A DNA stretch of 64,000 nucleotides from RGIG3009 sp045630285 (lineage in GTDB: Bacteria > Bacillota > Clostridia > Oscillospirales > Acutalibacteraceae). The position numbers and the translations under genes were made by a program. Below are positions 1 to 8,118 of this stretch, piece after piece (positions within the stretch are counted from its first letter, which is position 1; each line of letters opens with the position of its first letter). The notes under the pieces are model-generated. The model was given only the letters and a program-made list of their open reading frames with translations. It was not told where the DNA came from and made no database searches. The DNA is taken from contig JAZQSX010000061.1 of NCBI GenBank assembly GCA_045630285.1, positions 1 through 64,000 of the forward strand, in the 5' to 3' direction.

Positions 1-6
1 CCCTCC
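1..6 (-). promoter_or_regulatory. Ribosome binding site of a gene lying left of the window
   Basis: The first six bases read GGAGGG on the minus strand, a strong Shine-Dalgarno core. No start codon follows inside the window, so a minus-strand gene probably begins just beyond the left edge. This is inference from one short motif. Confidence 0.35.
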
Positions 7-112
7 TTCCGCATGACGCTGTTTTCTTAGTTGGGTGCTTTTCATTTTTATTACTGCGGGCTGGGAACGGGTTACACTCTGCTCTTGTGGCGCCCGGCTC
101 TGTTGGCGGCGG

Positions 113-319
113 TTACAGCGCTGCGATCTCTCGTAAGATCCACTGCACCGCTTGTTCTTCCGTTGCTCCGCTGTTGATGATCTCCGTTGCCAGCAGGGTT
201 GCCTTGTCGATCTTGTCGCGCTCCTGTAAGTTCGCGATATGACGCAAAATCGCTGCTTTGCTTTGATACGAATACATTTTCTCCGTAAACGCTTTTAACA
301 TTTGCCCATAGATCGACAT
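113..319 (-). CDS. Small helical hypothetical protein, 68 residues
   Basis: I do not recognise a family. The translation is short, rich in Ala, Ile, Gln and charged residues, and looks all-helical, with no signal peptide or membrane segment. The ATG is preceded by GGGGAG at good spacing on the minus strand, which supports real translation. A longer overlapping frame (72-401) has poor composition and no comparable ribosome site, so I prefer this one. Upstream it faces the strong plus-strand promoter at 395-423. The function is unknown. Confidence 0.55.
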   Translation of the reverse strand: MSIYGQMLKAFTEKMYSYQSKAAILRHIANLQERDKIDKATLLATEIINSGATEEQAVQWILREIAAL

Positions 320-394
320 CGCCTGCCTGCTCCCCTTTAATAAACATTTCGTGTATTACGCTGACATCACTTTGTGCGAATGTGAAGAACGGGA

Positions 395-423
395 TTGACA
401 CGTTGAAAACTATCTGCTATACT
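395..423 (+). promoter_or_regulatory. SigA-type promoter for a short untranslated transcript
   Basis: A consensus -35 TTGACA (395-400) and -10 TATACT (418-423) are separated by exactly 17 bases. Initiation would fall near 430. No convincing protein-coding frame with a ribosome site follows before the hairpins at 433-512 and 562-591, so the promoter most likely drives a small RNA. Confidence 0.7.
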
Positions 424-429
424 GGGGTC

Positions 430-591
430 ATAGGAAGTTTGACCGACCTGCGTTTCGGGCGTGTGGGCTGGGGCATTGTGCATCAGCAGGGTTTCGGCAA
501 ACTTCCTTTTTTGCCAGGTGTGTTAGTACCGTTTTTAGTCGAAAATTGTTTTATTCAAAAGGCACTCAATTGCTTAATTGGGTGCTTTTTT
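430..591 (+). ncRNA. Candidate small structured RNA, family not recognised
   Basis: A consensus promoter is followed by a long imperfect hairpin. GGAAGTTTG (433-441) pairs perfectly with CAAACTTCC (498-506); inside it CCGA (443-446) pairs with TCGG (494-497) and CCTGC (447-451) with GCAGG (486-490), leaving a G-rich apical loop. Six T residues follow at 507-512, so the RNA could end there at about 80 nt, or continue to the terminator at 562-591 (about 160 nt). I looked for SRP, 6S, tmRNA and common riboswitch signatures and recognised none. The next plus-strand gene is more than 4 kb away, so this is not an obvious leader. Confidence 0.45.
562..591 (+). terminator. Intrinsic terminator, possibly bidirectional
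   Basis: GCACTCAATT (562-571) and AATTGGGTGC (576-585) form a ten-pair stem with one wobble and a GCTT loop, followed by six T. Read on the minus strand the stem is followed by a shorter T run, so it may also end the FAD oxidoreductase transcript. Confidence 0.7.
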
Positions 592-611
592 ATGTATATT
601 GCGGCAAGAAA

Positions 612-1820
612 TCAAGGTATCAGTTCTTTTTCGTGTAAAATAACGCCGGCTTTTTTTAGGTGCTCCTGCAGGGTAGCGACATTGAGTGCTGTAAAATCCG
701 AGGTCAATGCTGCGGCGGTGCCTGCCGCCTGACCGGTAACGGCGCAGCAGGGGATAACTCGCATAATGTCCCACATACTCTCGGTAACGGAGGTGCAACG
801 CCCTGCCACAATGAGGTTTTTTACCGAACGGGAATACAAGGTAGAAAAAGGCACCTCGTAGACGGGTCCACGCTCACGCCAATCGGATACCATGCCGATA
901 GAATCTGCGAAAAACACGTGCTTTTCGCTGTCATCCAAGCAGTATTCTCCCACCAGCCTTCGGGTCATACGCACTTGCGGGGTGGTGGCGATCGTCGCAG
1001 GCATAATCGTCTCATCGACATCACGCTTTTTCAGAAAATCGTTGAACGTCAGCGCATGAGAGCGTTGCGTGGCCCACGACAGTTCCTTGGCGTCCAGACC
1101 GAGAAACCGTTCCCAGTGGCGGGTTCGCTCGTGATCTGCCGCTGATTTTCGGTTTTCCGGGATATCCGCAAACCCAACCACATTCAAGGAATATCCGCTT
1201 TTTCCTGCCGAATAGTACCAGCCCGCCAATACGTTCCCTTGCTTGAACGTTTCTGTCGGAGCACCTGCAAAATAGGCGAGGTCGCAGTCGCCGGTGGCAT
1301 CCACCACGGCCGTCGCTTTGATTGCCTGTCTTCCGGATTTGCTTTCGATTATAACCGCATCAATACGTCTGTCTGTGCAGCCGGTGGCAACAGCATAGGC
1401 ACCGTAGAGAATCTCAACGCCGGCTTGAAGCAGGTGCTGCTCCGCCAGTAACGCAAACAGCTGTGCATTATATCGCACCTCGAAACGAGGGTCACGCTCG
1501 GTACGCTGCGCAGCATCGTTGCGGTCGAGCCAGTTGACGGGATAACCGTTTTCGGCACCGTGTGAAATGGATAATCGCAGCAATTCTTCGGCAATACCAA
1601 AAGAAACCTGACGTCCATAGCCGTCACAGAGAGGGAGATAGTAGGTGATAAGTCCTGCTGTTGCCAGTCCTCCAAGCAAAAACTGCTTTTCGAGCAGGAT
1701 GACACGTTTTCCCAGACGTGCAGCCGCCAAAGCAGCTGAAATGCCGGCAATTCCGCCACCGCATACCAGCACGTCACAGCACTCTGTAACCGGTGTTTGA
1801 AGTGTTTCTGTAAGTTGCAT
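612..1820 (-). CDS. FAD-dependent oxidoreductase (FAD_oxidored-like family)
   Basis: A flavoprotein of about 402 residues. Near the N terminus it carries the Rossmann dinucleotide-binding motif GGGIAGISAALAAARLG, followed by an acidic-residue strand end (LLEK) and GGLATAG, typical of the FAD_oxidored group. The C-terminal part has GRCTSVT and a GQAAGTAAAL helix that closes the flavin site. The family oxidises diverse, mostly unidentified substrates, so the reaction is unknown. I place the start at the ATG at 1820: GAGGTG lies six bases upstream, whereas the GTG three codons earlier overlaps that ribosome site. It is monocistronic, with its own consensus promoter at 1839-1867. Confidence 0.85.
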   Translation of the reverse strand: MQLTETLQTPVTECCDVLVCGGGIAGISAALAAARLGKRVILLEKQFLLGGLATAGLITYYLPLCDGYGRQVSFGIAEELLRLSISHGAENGYPVNWLDRNDAAQRTERDPRFEVRYNAQLFALLAEQHLLQAGVEILYGAYAVATGCTDRRIDAVIIESKSGRQAIKATAVVDATGDCDLAYFAGAPTETFKQGNVLAGWYYSAGKSGYSLNVVGFADIPENRKSAADHERTRHWERFLGLDAKELSWATQRSHALTFNDFLKKRDVDETIMPATIATTPQVRMTRRLVGEYCLDDSEKHVFFADSIGMVSDWRERGPVYEVPFSTLYSRSVKNLIVAGRCTSVTESMWDIMRVIPCCAVTGQAAGTAAALTSDFTALNVATLQEHLKKAGVILHEKELIP

Positions 1821-1838
1821 CCGTATCACCTCAACTAC

Positions 1839-1867
1839 AGTATATCAAGCAGGTGAGACGCTGTCAA
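1839..1867 (-). promoter_or_regulatory. SigA promoter of the FAD oxidoreductase
   Basis: On the minus strand TTGACA (1867-1862) and TATACT (1844-1839) are separated by 17 bases, a near-perfect vegetative promoter just upstream of the ribosome site. Confidence 0.75.
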
Positions 1868-1911
1868 TGTATAAAACAGAGTGGCATATGGACAAAAACG
1901 CAGATCACTGA

Positions 1912-3987
1912 CTATGAAAATATCGTCACAGCAGCCGTAAACAGCATACAGATAGCAATTCCGAGAAGGGTGGGAAGCAAAAACGCCAGTGCAGTCCATT
2001 TGACGCTGCCGGTTTCCTTGTGAATGGTTATCATCGTCGTTGAACACGGCCAATGAACCAGGGAAAACAGGATCGTGCTGACGGCGGTCGTCCAGGTCCA
2101 CCCGTTTTCGAGAAATACCTGCTTAATTTCCAGCAGATTTCCGGGCTCGGTGAGTGTTCCTTGGGCGAGGTATACCATAAGGATGATCGGCAGTACGATC
2201 TCATTGGCGGGGAATCCGAGAATAAATGCAATGAGTATCGCTCCGTCAAGTCCCGTGAGCTGTGCGAAGGGGTCCAGAAAGGAGGCGCAGTGCTGAAGTA
2301 AACTGACGTCACCGGCGGTGATATTAGCAAGCAACCACAGCAACAGACCGGCAGGAGCCGCTACGGCGGCGGCACGTCCCAATACGAAGATCGTACGATC
2401 CAGTAGTGAGCGTACGATGACACGCCCGACTTGCGGTCGGCGGTAGGGCGGCAGCTCCAGCACGAAGGACGAAGGCTGCCCTTTCAAAAGGGTGACTGAC
2501 AGTATGCGCGTCACGGCAAACGTGATGAGTATGCCAAGCAGGATGATTGCCGTGAGCAGTGTTGCCGAAACGAGGGTGGTGTGCCAACCGCCGCTGCCAA
2601 TGAAAAATATCGTAAGCAAAGCGATCAGTGTAGGAAACCGTCCGTTGCAGGGTACGAAGGTGTTGGTGAGGATAGCGAGAAGTCGCTCACGCGGGGAATC
2701 GATGATGCGACAGCCGACCACGCCGACGGCGTTGCAGCCAAACCCCATACACATCGTGAGTGCCTGCTTTCCGCAGGCGTTGCATCGCTGAAACGGACGG
2801 TCGAGGTTGTAGGCAATGCGGGGAAGGTATCCGCTGTCCTCCAACAGGGTGAATAAGGGAAAGAAGATCGCCATAGGCGGTAGCATCACGGAGACGACCC
2901 AGGCTAATACCCGATAAGCGCCGAGCACCACCGCACCGTGAAACCAATCGGGCGCTTTCAGCCATAAAAACAGATCTGTCAGGCGATCCTGTACCCAAAA
3001 CAGCGCTTCGCCCAGCAAAGCGGACGGCAGGTTGGCGCCGGTGACCGTCAGCCAAAAGATGCCGATCAGCAAGAGAAGCATCAAGGGATACCCCCACCGA
3101 CGGCTTGTTACGATGCGATCGATACGGCGGTCGGCGTTATCGTATTGTTGTTTTTCGAAGTTGACGGATACTTTGACGATTCGTTCTGCTTCGGATAGCA
3201 GGGTGGTTACCACCGTGGTTTTAATGACCTCACTGCCGCCTAATTCACGGCGTGTCTCTTCTAAGATGGTGGCGAGGGTAGGATTCGAAAACGGCGAAAA
3301 TCCAAATGCCGTTTCGAACGATTGCATCAGTGCCTGATCGTTTTCCAACAAGCGCAGAGCGAGCCAGCGCCGATTGATGTGTGGCGGCAGCTCAGGCAGA
3401 TGCTGACATATGCGGGCAACAGCGCTTTCAACAGCCACAGGATAGGATACGGAAAAAGGGGTTTGCTGTTTGTCGATCATAGCGTCCAAGGCGTGAAGCA
3501 GTGGCTTCAGACTTTGTTTTTGATGCGCTACCGTGCATATAACGGGGATTCCCAGCTGCTGCTCCAGCTTTTTGGCGTTGACGCCGATGCCTTTCCGCTT
3601 CGCCTCGTCCATTAGGTTCAGACATAAAATCACTTGCGTGGAAAGCTCTAACGTTTGCAATACGAGATTGAGGTTTCGCTCTAAGCAGGTGGCGTCACAT
3701 ACCACGACGACGGCATCCGGATGTTCAAAGCACAAAAAATTACGGGCGATCTCCTCTTCGGCAGAATGCGCCAGGAAGGAATATGTACCCGGAATATCGA
3801 CGAATTGGTAGTCATAGCGTTCCGAAGAACAATGACCTCGTGCGCAGCCGACGGTTTTTCCGGGCCAGTTGCCGGTGTGTTGCTTCATACCCGTCAATCC
3901 GTTAAAAACCGTGCTTTTTCCGACATTGGGATTGCCCGCCAAGGCAACGACCTTTTGGTAGGCGGAGGGATGACAAGTCGTTTTCAT
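1912..3987 (-). CDS. feoB: Ferrous iron transport protein B
   Basis: A 691-residue GTPase-coupled Fe(II) permease of the cytoplasmic membrane. The N-terminal G domain shows G1 GNPNVGKST (about 18-26), G3 DIPG (64-67) and G4 NLMD (124-127). A helical spacer domain leads into a membrane part with two gate-like repeats, one containing ALTMCMGFGCNAVGV and the other in the C-terminal third near FILGFPANEIVLP. Its start overlaps the feoA stop by four bases (ATGA), so the two are translationally coupled. The length is normal for the family. Iron control is likely through the operator-like repeat upstream of feoA. Confidence 0.96.
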   Translation of the reverse strand: MKTTCHPSAYQKVVALAGNPNVGKSTVFNGLTGMKQHTGNWPGKTVGCARGHCSSERYDYQFVDIPGTYSFLAHSAEEEIARNFLCFEHPDAVVVVCDATCLERNLNLVLQTLELSTQVILCLNLMDEAKRKGIGVNAKKLEQQLGIPVICTVAHQKQSLKPLLHALDAMIDKQQTPFSVSYPVAVESAVARICQHLPELPPHINRRWLALRLLENDQALMQSFETAFGFSPFSNPTLATILEETRRELGGSEVIKTTVVTTLLSEAERIVKVSVNFEKQQYDNADRRIDRIVTSRRWGYPLMLLLLIGIFWLTVTGANLPSALLGEALFWVQDRLTDLFLWLKAPDWFHGAVVLGAYRVLAWVVSVMLPPMAIFFPLFTLLEDSGYLPRIAYNLDRPFQRCNACGKQALTMCMGFGCNAVGVVGCRIIDSPRERLLAILTNTFVPCNGRFPTLIALLTIFFIGSGGWHTTLVSATLLTAIILLGILITFAVTRILSVTLLKGQPSSFVLELPPYRRPQVGRVIVRSLLDRTIFVLGRAAAVAAPAGLLLWLLANITAGDVSLLQHCASFLDPFAQLTGLDGAILIAFILGFPANEIVLPIILMVYLAQGTLTEPGNLLEIKQVFLENGWTWTTAVSTILFSLVHWPCSTTMITIHKETGSVKWTALAFLLPTLLGIAICMLFTAAVTIFS

Positions 3988-4235
3988 ACAGCTTCCTCCT
4001 GACAGCGTCGGATGCGTACGGAGCGGCTGTCTCGGCCTCGGATAGCAATAACGGCACCGCGAATCAAGTAAGCAGAGGGATCGCCGCCGGGACTATGTCC
4101 TACGCATTGAACGACCGTATCGGGGGTAAGACCAATGTCCAAAAACCGTCTGTGCAGACTGCCGACGGTGTGTAGCTGTGCAACGGTGCCCCGTTCTCCG
4201 GGGCGAAGCTGGTTAAGACCGATCAGCGTATTCAT
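3984..4235 (-). CDS. feoA: Ferrous iron transport protein A
   Basis: An 83-residue SH3-like cytoplasmic protein. It has the typical FeoA pattern: a start such as LNQLRPGERGTVAQL, the central RRFLDIGLTPDTVV, then a C-terminal strand ending in the IAIRG and VRIRRC region. FeoA is thought to assist or regulate the FeoB G domain. AGGTGAG sits six bases before the ATG. It is the first gene of a two-gene feoAB operon, overlapping feoB by four bases. No feoC is present in this operon. Confidence 0.95.
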   Translation of the reverse strand: MNTLIGLNQLRPGERGTVAQLHTVGSLHRRFLDIGLTPDTVVQCVGHSPGGDPSAYLIRGAVIAIRGRDSRSVRIRRCQEEAV

Positions 4236-4252
4236 AAAGCGCTCACCTTTCT

Positions 4253-4298
4253 ATAGGATGCTACTTTCATCCTATGCGGTGACGGTGAGGAATGACAA
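4253..4298 (-). promoter_or_regulatory. feoAB promoter with overlapping inverted repeat
   Basis: On the minus strand TTGTCA (4298-4293) and TAGGAT (4274-4269) are separated by 18 bases. A perfect eight-base inverted repeat, ATAGGATG (4253-4260) and CATCCTAT (4268-4275), covers the -10 and start region. Its place suggests a repressor operator, plausibly iron-responsive (inference). It could instead be a leader hairpin. Confidence 0.5.
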
Positions 4299-4302
4299 CA
4301 GA

Positions 4303-4332
4303 AAAGCGGTGAGGCGCTTGCCTCACCGCTTT
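4303..4332 (-). terminator. Terminator of the MerR-family gene
   Basis: A perfect 13-pair stem AAAGCGGTGAGGC / GCCTCACCGCTTT with a four-base loop lies four bases after the regulator's stop codon. On the minus strand it is followed by a short T run. Confidence 0.8.
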
Positions 4333-4335
4333 CTA

Positions 4336-5058
4336 TTAATCCTCTTTGCCGTACGTTTCCACGCACATTCCCTTGTGCCCGCATTTTGGGCAGGTCAGAC
4401 GGCGTGTGGTGGGCGTATGGTATGCCCAAAACGATTCCTTGAATCTTGGCTTGAATACCTCGTGACACTGCGGGCAAATGTATGCCACACTGCGGAAATA
4501 GTACACAGAAAGCCATACGCACAAGGCGATCATGATCGGCATACCCAGAGCAAACGGCCACCAGATGCCTTGGTAGATCCAGAGCAGAATCGTGCCAACT
4601 TCAATCGCTTCGGCCGCGATAGCGATGGCGATCATCGTCATGCGTACACGGAACAGCTTCTTTTTGTTTTTCATATGTGCGGCCATGTCACCAAGCATGT
4701 CAACCGAAAAAGACTTGCTGCTTTTTACGTGCTGCTGCAGTTCTTCCAGCAGTTTCAGTTTTTCCTGAATTTCCCCGATTTCTTCACAAAGAGCAGCCGA
4801 TTGCTGTTCGATCAACAGCGTGATGACACTGCCGGGATCCTTTTCGGAAAACAGTTCGCCGATGGCGTTGAGGGAAAATCCGAGGTTTTTGAGAAAGCAG
4901 ATCACACGCATCTTTTTCAAGTCCTCATCGGAATACAGACGGCGTCCGCCTTCGCTGAGTTCGCTGGGATTCAGAATGTTTCGGTTGTCATAGTATTGTA
5001 CGGTTCTTACCGAAACGTTGCAGAGCTTTGCTAACTCTCCGGTCGTATATTTTGACAC
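4336..5058 (-). CDS. Membrane-anchored MerR-family regulator with zinc ribbon
   Basis: A 240-residue protein. Residues 3-72 are a MerR winged helix (TTGELAKLCNVSVRTVQYYD, then GGRRLYSDEDL). A coiled coil follows at about 80-112. Two hydrophobic helices lie at about 139-161 and 166-187, and a four-cysteine zinc ribbon (C195, C198, C223, C226) ends the protein. MerR proteins usually have a soluble effector domain, so this is a less common one-component architecture that may sense a membrane or metal state (inference). No target gene is adjacent in the same operon. The promoter architecture upstream suggests autoregulation. Confidence 0.88.
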   Translation of the reverse strand: MSKYTTGELAKLCNVSVRTVQYYDNRNILNPSELSEGGRRLYSDEDLKKMRVICFLKNLGFSLNAIGELFSEKDPGSVITLLIEQQSAALCEEIGEIQEKLKLLEELQQHVKSSKSFSVDMLGDMAAHMKNKKKLFRVRMTMIAIAIAAEAIEVGTILLWIYQGIWWPFALGMPIMIALCVWLSVYYFRSVAYICPQCHEVFKPRFKESFWAYHTPTTRRLTCPKCGHKGMCVETYGKED

Positions 5059-5080
5059 AGCCTTTCACCTCCTTGATGTC

Positions 5081-5111
5081 AGTTTACTATATGACGCAGC
5101 GTCACGAGCAA
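5081..5111 (-). promoter_or_regulatory. MerR-type promoter with 19-bp spacer and palindromic operator
   Basis: On the minus strand -35 TTGCTC (5111-5106) and -10 TAAACT (5086-5081) are separated by 19 bases. The spacer holds a perfect palindrome, TGACGC T GCGTCA (5092-5104). An overlong spacer with a central dyad is the hallmark of promoters that MerR proteins activate by DNA distortion. A third half-site, TGACGCA, lies at 5116-5122. Confidence 0.65.
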
Positions 5112-5194
5112 CCCCTGACGCAGGGGGATTTTTTGTTTTTCTCACTTTTTTATTATATACCGTGTGGCAAAAAGTATCAAGTGCCAATCGCAAG

Positions 5195-5223
5195 TTGACG
5201 AACAGGATAAAATAGTGTATGAT
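5195..5223 (+). promoter_or_regulatory. SigA promoter of the membrane CapA-family gene
   Basis: TTGACG (5195-5200) and TATGAT (5218-5223) are separated by 17 bases. The ribosome site AGGGGG and the ATG at 5254 follow. Confidence 0.7.
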
Positions 5224-5253
5224 ATAGGTATTACGAAACAGGGGGAACTGCAT

Positions 5254-6738
5254 ATGCCACCCAGAAGATACGACCGCGCCCGTCGGCGCAAAAAGACTAT
5301 TGTTATCGCTATTATTTCATCACTCAGTGCGATTGCTATCGTGTTGGGCGGTTGGGGCTTGGTGCTTGGCATCGGCGCAACGATCAACTATTTTCGGGGC
5401 GGTGATTTTCCGTCAGGCGGCGACTCCACGGCACCCTCCACAACGGGGTCGACGCTTCCCAATCAGCCGGAATTACCGCCAAACGGCCCGAAGGCGGTCG
5501 CCACCGCTACGGTCGGCAGCAGCGGCGATATTTTGATGCACAACGGTGTGCGTCAATCCGGTTACAACGCCACCCGAGGTGCCTTTGATTTCACAAAATC
5601 GTTTGATTTTTTGACGCCGTATGTGACGGACGTGGATTACGCCGTGGTGAACGCTGAGTTTTCCGTCAGCACCGGCAGCACGTACAGTGCGCTGCCGTTC
5701 CGGGTTCCGACGGAGGTCGTCCAGGCGCTGAAAAATTGTGGCTACGATATGGGTCTTACCGCCAATAACCACATTGCGGACGGCGGCACATCGGGTATGA
5801 AAAAGACAATGCAGACGCTTGCTGAGTACGGAATGGATTTCACAGGTACTCGCCAGCAGGCAAGTGATTCTCGCTACCTTATCAAAGAGGTGAACGGAAT
5901 CAAGATCGGCATGGTCAACTATACCTACGGCAGCTACTGGAATACCAACTGCTTCTCCACGAGCAATCTCGACGCTTTTTACAAGGATGCTGAGTCCTTG
6001 ATCAATTCGATGCGAGCCAACGGGGCGGAGCTGGTCTATCTGTATATTCACTGGGGCGAGGAGTATGCGTTGTCCCCCAACGCATACCAACAACAGATCG
6101 CACAGAAGCTGTGCGATCTGGGTGTTGATGTGATTGTGGGCGGTCACCCTCATAAGATCCAACCGCTGGAACTCATCAAGAGCACCGACGGCACGCGCCA
6201 GACGGTTTGTCTGTACTCCAGCGGCAACCTGCTGTCCGGTCAGCAGATCGAATGTATGGCCGGCGGCACACGTGCCAACAGCCCGCATTGCTACCAGGAT
6301 TCCTGGCATCACCCGGGATGCGACTATCCCGACGTGGCAGACAGAACGAAGGATACGCACCGTTTGGAGCACGGTCCGACCTGTAATGATAACGGTCACA
6401 CCGAGGACGGTCTGCTGTTCAACGTGACGGCGACCAAGTTTGAGGACGGCACGGTGATGATCACGTCGGTCGACGTGTTACCCGTGTGGTGTATGGGACG
6501 GGGCTTCAAGCGTGCCTCCTATCCCACCAATAGCACGTTTGAGGAGTATATCCTGATTCCTCTGGAAGAGGGCAAAGATTGGGCGGCGGCCTACACTCTG
6601 ACCGAGGCAGAGGCCACGGAAGCGCAGTATTCGTTTGACCGTACGATGGCACTCGTCGGCGACGGTATGGAGGAGATCAACGCTGCTTGTAAAGAGAAGC
6701 TCGATGCCTACGTCAAGGAGTTCCAAAGCAAAAAATAA
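5254..6738 (+). CDS. Membrane-anchored CapA-family protein (PgsA-like metallophosphatase fold)
   Basis: A 494-residue protein. A basic N terminus and one membrane helix (about 15-46) precede a Pro/Thr/Ser-rich linker and the CapA domain. Visible motifs are GDILMHNGV (91-99), the VVNAEFS strand (cf. NLE in relatives), LTANNHIADGG (168-178) and the VIVGGHPHKIQP loop. These match the calcineurin-like CapA fold used in poly-gamma-glutamate capsule proteins. The true role here is unknown, since no pgsBC genes are nearby. I start at the ATG at 5254 because AGGGGG lies nine bases upstream; an earlier in-frame start lies before the promoter and has no ribosome site. Confidence 0.85.
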   Translation: MPPRRYDRARRRKKTIVIAIISSLSAIAIVLGGWGLVLGIGATINYFRGGDFPSGGDSTAPSTTGSTLPNQPELPPNGPKAVATATVGSSGDILMHNGVRQSGYNATRGAFDFTKSFDFLTPYVTDVDYAVVNAEFSVSTGSTYSALPFRVPTEVVQALKNCGYDMGLTANNHIADGGTSGMKKTMQTLAEYGMDFTGTRQQASDSRYLIKEVNGIKIGMVNYTYGSYWNTNCFSTSNLDAFYKDAESLINSMRANGAELVYLYIHWGEEYALSPNAYQQQIAQKLCDLGVDVIVGGHPHKIQPLELIKSTDGTRQTVCLYSSGNLLSGQQIECMAGGTRANSPHCYQDSWHHPGCDYPDVADRTKDTHRLEHGPTCNDNGHTEDGLLFNVTATKFEDGTVMITSVDVLPVWCMGRGFKRASYPTNSTFEEYILIPLEEGKDWAAAYTLTEAEATEAQYSFDRTMALVGDGMEEINAACKEKLDAYVKEFQSKK

Positions 6739-6743
6739 CAAAA

Positions 6744-6785
6744 AGCGGAGCGGGCTCATTGGAGCCTGCTCCGTTGCTTTTTATT
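6744..6785. terminator. Bidirectional terminator between capA-like gene and anti-sigma partner
   Basis: GGAGCGGGCTC and GAGCCTGCTCC form a long stem with an ATTG loop. It is flanked by A-rich sequence on the left and a T run on the right, so it can serve both converging genes. Confidence 0.75.
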
Positions 6786-8118
6786 GCAAGTGCACGGTGG
6801 TTCTGTTGATTTGTACATGTTCTTCGTCGGTCACGTTGATGCCGGCCTCCGGCTCGATGAAAATGTGCCAACCCGCCATATCGCAGGTTCCTACCTCGGG
6901 AACCAGTGTTGCCACGTCGACGGTAAGCGTGCCGTTTTCTGCAATGAGCATATCGGTAACACGGAAGCGATGCGAGCCGCTGCCGGTGCCGATACGGAGC
7001 AGAAGCAGAATGCGATCTTCAAAATAAGCGTCATCGTATTTGTCGCAGGCGTCTAAGAATCCGATCGAACAATCATAATATTGATTTTCATCACGGCGCT
7101 CCAGGTCAAAGGCGTTCTTGCTTTCCTCGTAGTAAGCCTGAAGCTCCTTGACCGAACGGATTACCGTAACGTCGTGTGAAGTGTCGGACGGACTATGCGT
7201 TTCCATGATATACTGCGTGCCAAACGGTACACGGCGTTCGCCCTCGTCGGGCTTGAGAGGGGTGTAGCTGACGTCATTCAACCACCCAAGCTGCGAGAGA
7301 TTGGCAATCACCTTATCGGGAATGTTGCTGATCTTGCCCATTTCGAGCCGAATTACATAGTAGGCATCCGTTCTGGACGGATAGGTTTCCTGAACCACGT
7401 CGTGAAACACCAGCAGCTTGTCACCGGTTTGTATGCAGTCGAACGGTGAAAATAGATCGCTGACATCACGCAGCACCGTAACGGAATTGTTGATCACCAG
7501 CAAATGCTCACCGTTTGTGGCTTTGAGATACCGGCCGATCGAGCGGTGGCGTTGTTCGTTGCCGATGAGGATCCGCAGGGTCGTGGCTTCGTTGTCCGAA
7601 AGCTCATAGCACAGCCCGTTGGTGCCCTCACAGCCGAGCAGGAAATTGCCGCTCAGCCAGTAGGTGCTGACGCCGTTTTCATCTCGCAGCGTAATGGTGT
7701 ATTCGGGGCCAAAGTCTGTGCCGACGTTGGTGCTGACATTGGTGTCGGTAGGGCAGGTGGCGTTGCTTGACGGCAGCGAAGGAATAATGCTGCTGTCGAT
7801 ACGTCCCACGATCATATTGATCGTGTTGGAGAGCGCCATAAACATCTGCGTATCGGTGTATTTCTGATACGATGTCTCCGTCTGTACCTCGACGCTTTGC
7901 AGCGTTTCGGGAGGCTTTACGGGGAGGGTGGTAGAGGGGGTAGTGGGCGCATTGTCGATCGGTGACTCTGCGGGCGAGAAGGCAAGCGAGGCGACGGTGG
8001 CAAGACAAAGCGCCAGCGGAATGCAGGCGACCAGGATTCTGTTGCGGAGCTTTGCGGCATAGCAGCGTTCCTCGCTGCGGCGGAAGATTTCGGCTTTGCG
8101 TTCTTCAAAGTTTTTCAT
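6781..8118 (-). CDS. Membrane protein paired with an ECF sigma factor (putative anti-sigma partner)
   Basis: A 445-residue protein of no named family that I can identify. A charged cytoplasmic head of about 28 residues (FEERKAEIFRRSEER) leads into one membrane helix (about 29-48), a Pro/Thr-rich linker, and a large extracytoplasmic domain with several cysteines. The gene follows the sigma factor with a four-base overlap, the usual place of an anti-sigma factor, and the topology fits (inference). The head lacks an obvious zinc-finger anti-sigma motif. Similar head-plus-helix proteins beside ECF sigma factors are common in Clostridia. Confidence 0.7.
   Translation of the reverse strand: MKNFEERKAEIFRRSEERCYAAKLRNRILVACIPLALCLATVASLAFSPAESPIDNAPTTPSTTLPVKPPETLQSVEVQTETSYQKYTDTQMFMALSNTINMIVGRIDSSIIPSLPSSNATCPTDTNVSTNVGTDFGPEYTITLRDENGVSTYWLSGNFLLGCEGTNGLCYELSDNEATTLRILIGNEQRHRSIGRYLKATNGEHLLVINNSVTVLRDVSDLFSPFDCIQTGDKLLVFHDVVQETYPSRTDAYYVIRLEMGKISNIPDKVIANLSQLGWLNDVSYTPLKPDEGERRVPFGTQYIMETHSPSDTSHDVTVIRSVKELQAYYEESKNAFDLERRDENQYYDCSIGFLDACDKYDDAYFEDRILLLLRIGTGSGSHRFRVTDMLIAENGTLTVDVATLVPEVGTCDMAGWHIFIEPEAGINVTDEEHVQINRTTVHLQ

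Noticed and set aside
72..401. 109-codon minus-strand frame overlapping the 68-residue gene
   Set aside because: It has no ribosome site and random composition. The overlapping 68-residue frame has GGGGAG at proper spacing.
382..732. 116-codon plus-strand frame across the RNA candidate
   Set aside because: It starts upstream of the promoter, runs through both hairpins and into the FAD oxidoreductase, and has no ribosome site.
5112..5135. CCCCTG-ACG-CAGGGG followed by T as a plus-strand terminator
   Set aside because: No plus-strand gene ends upstream. It contains the TGACGCA half-site of the MerR promoter, so I treat it as part of that regulatory region.
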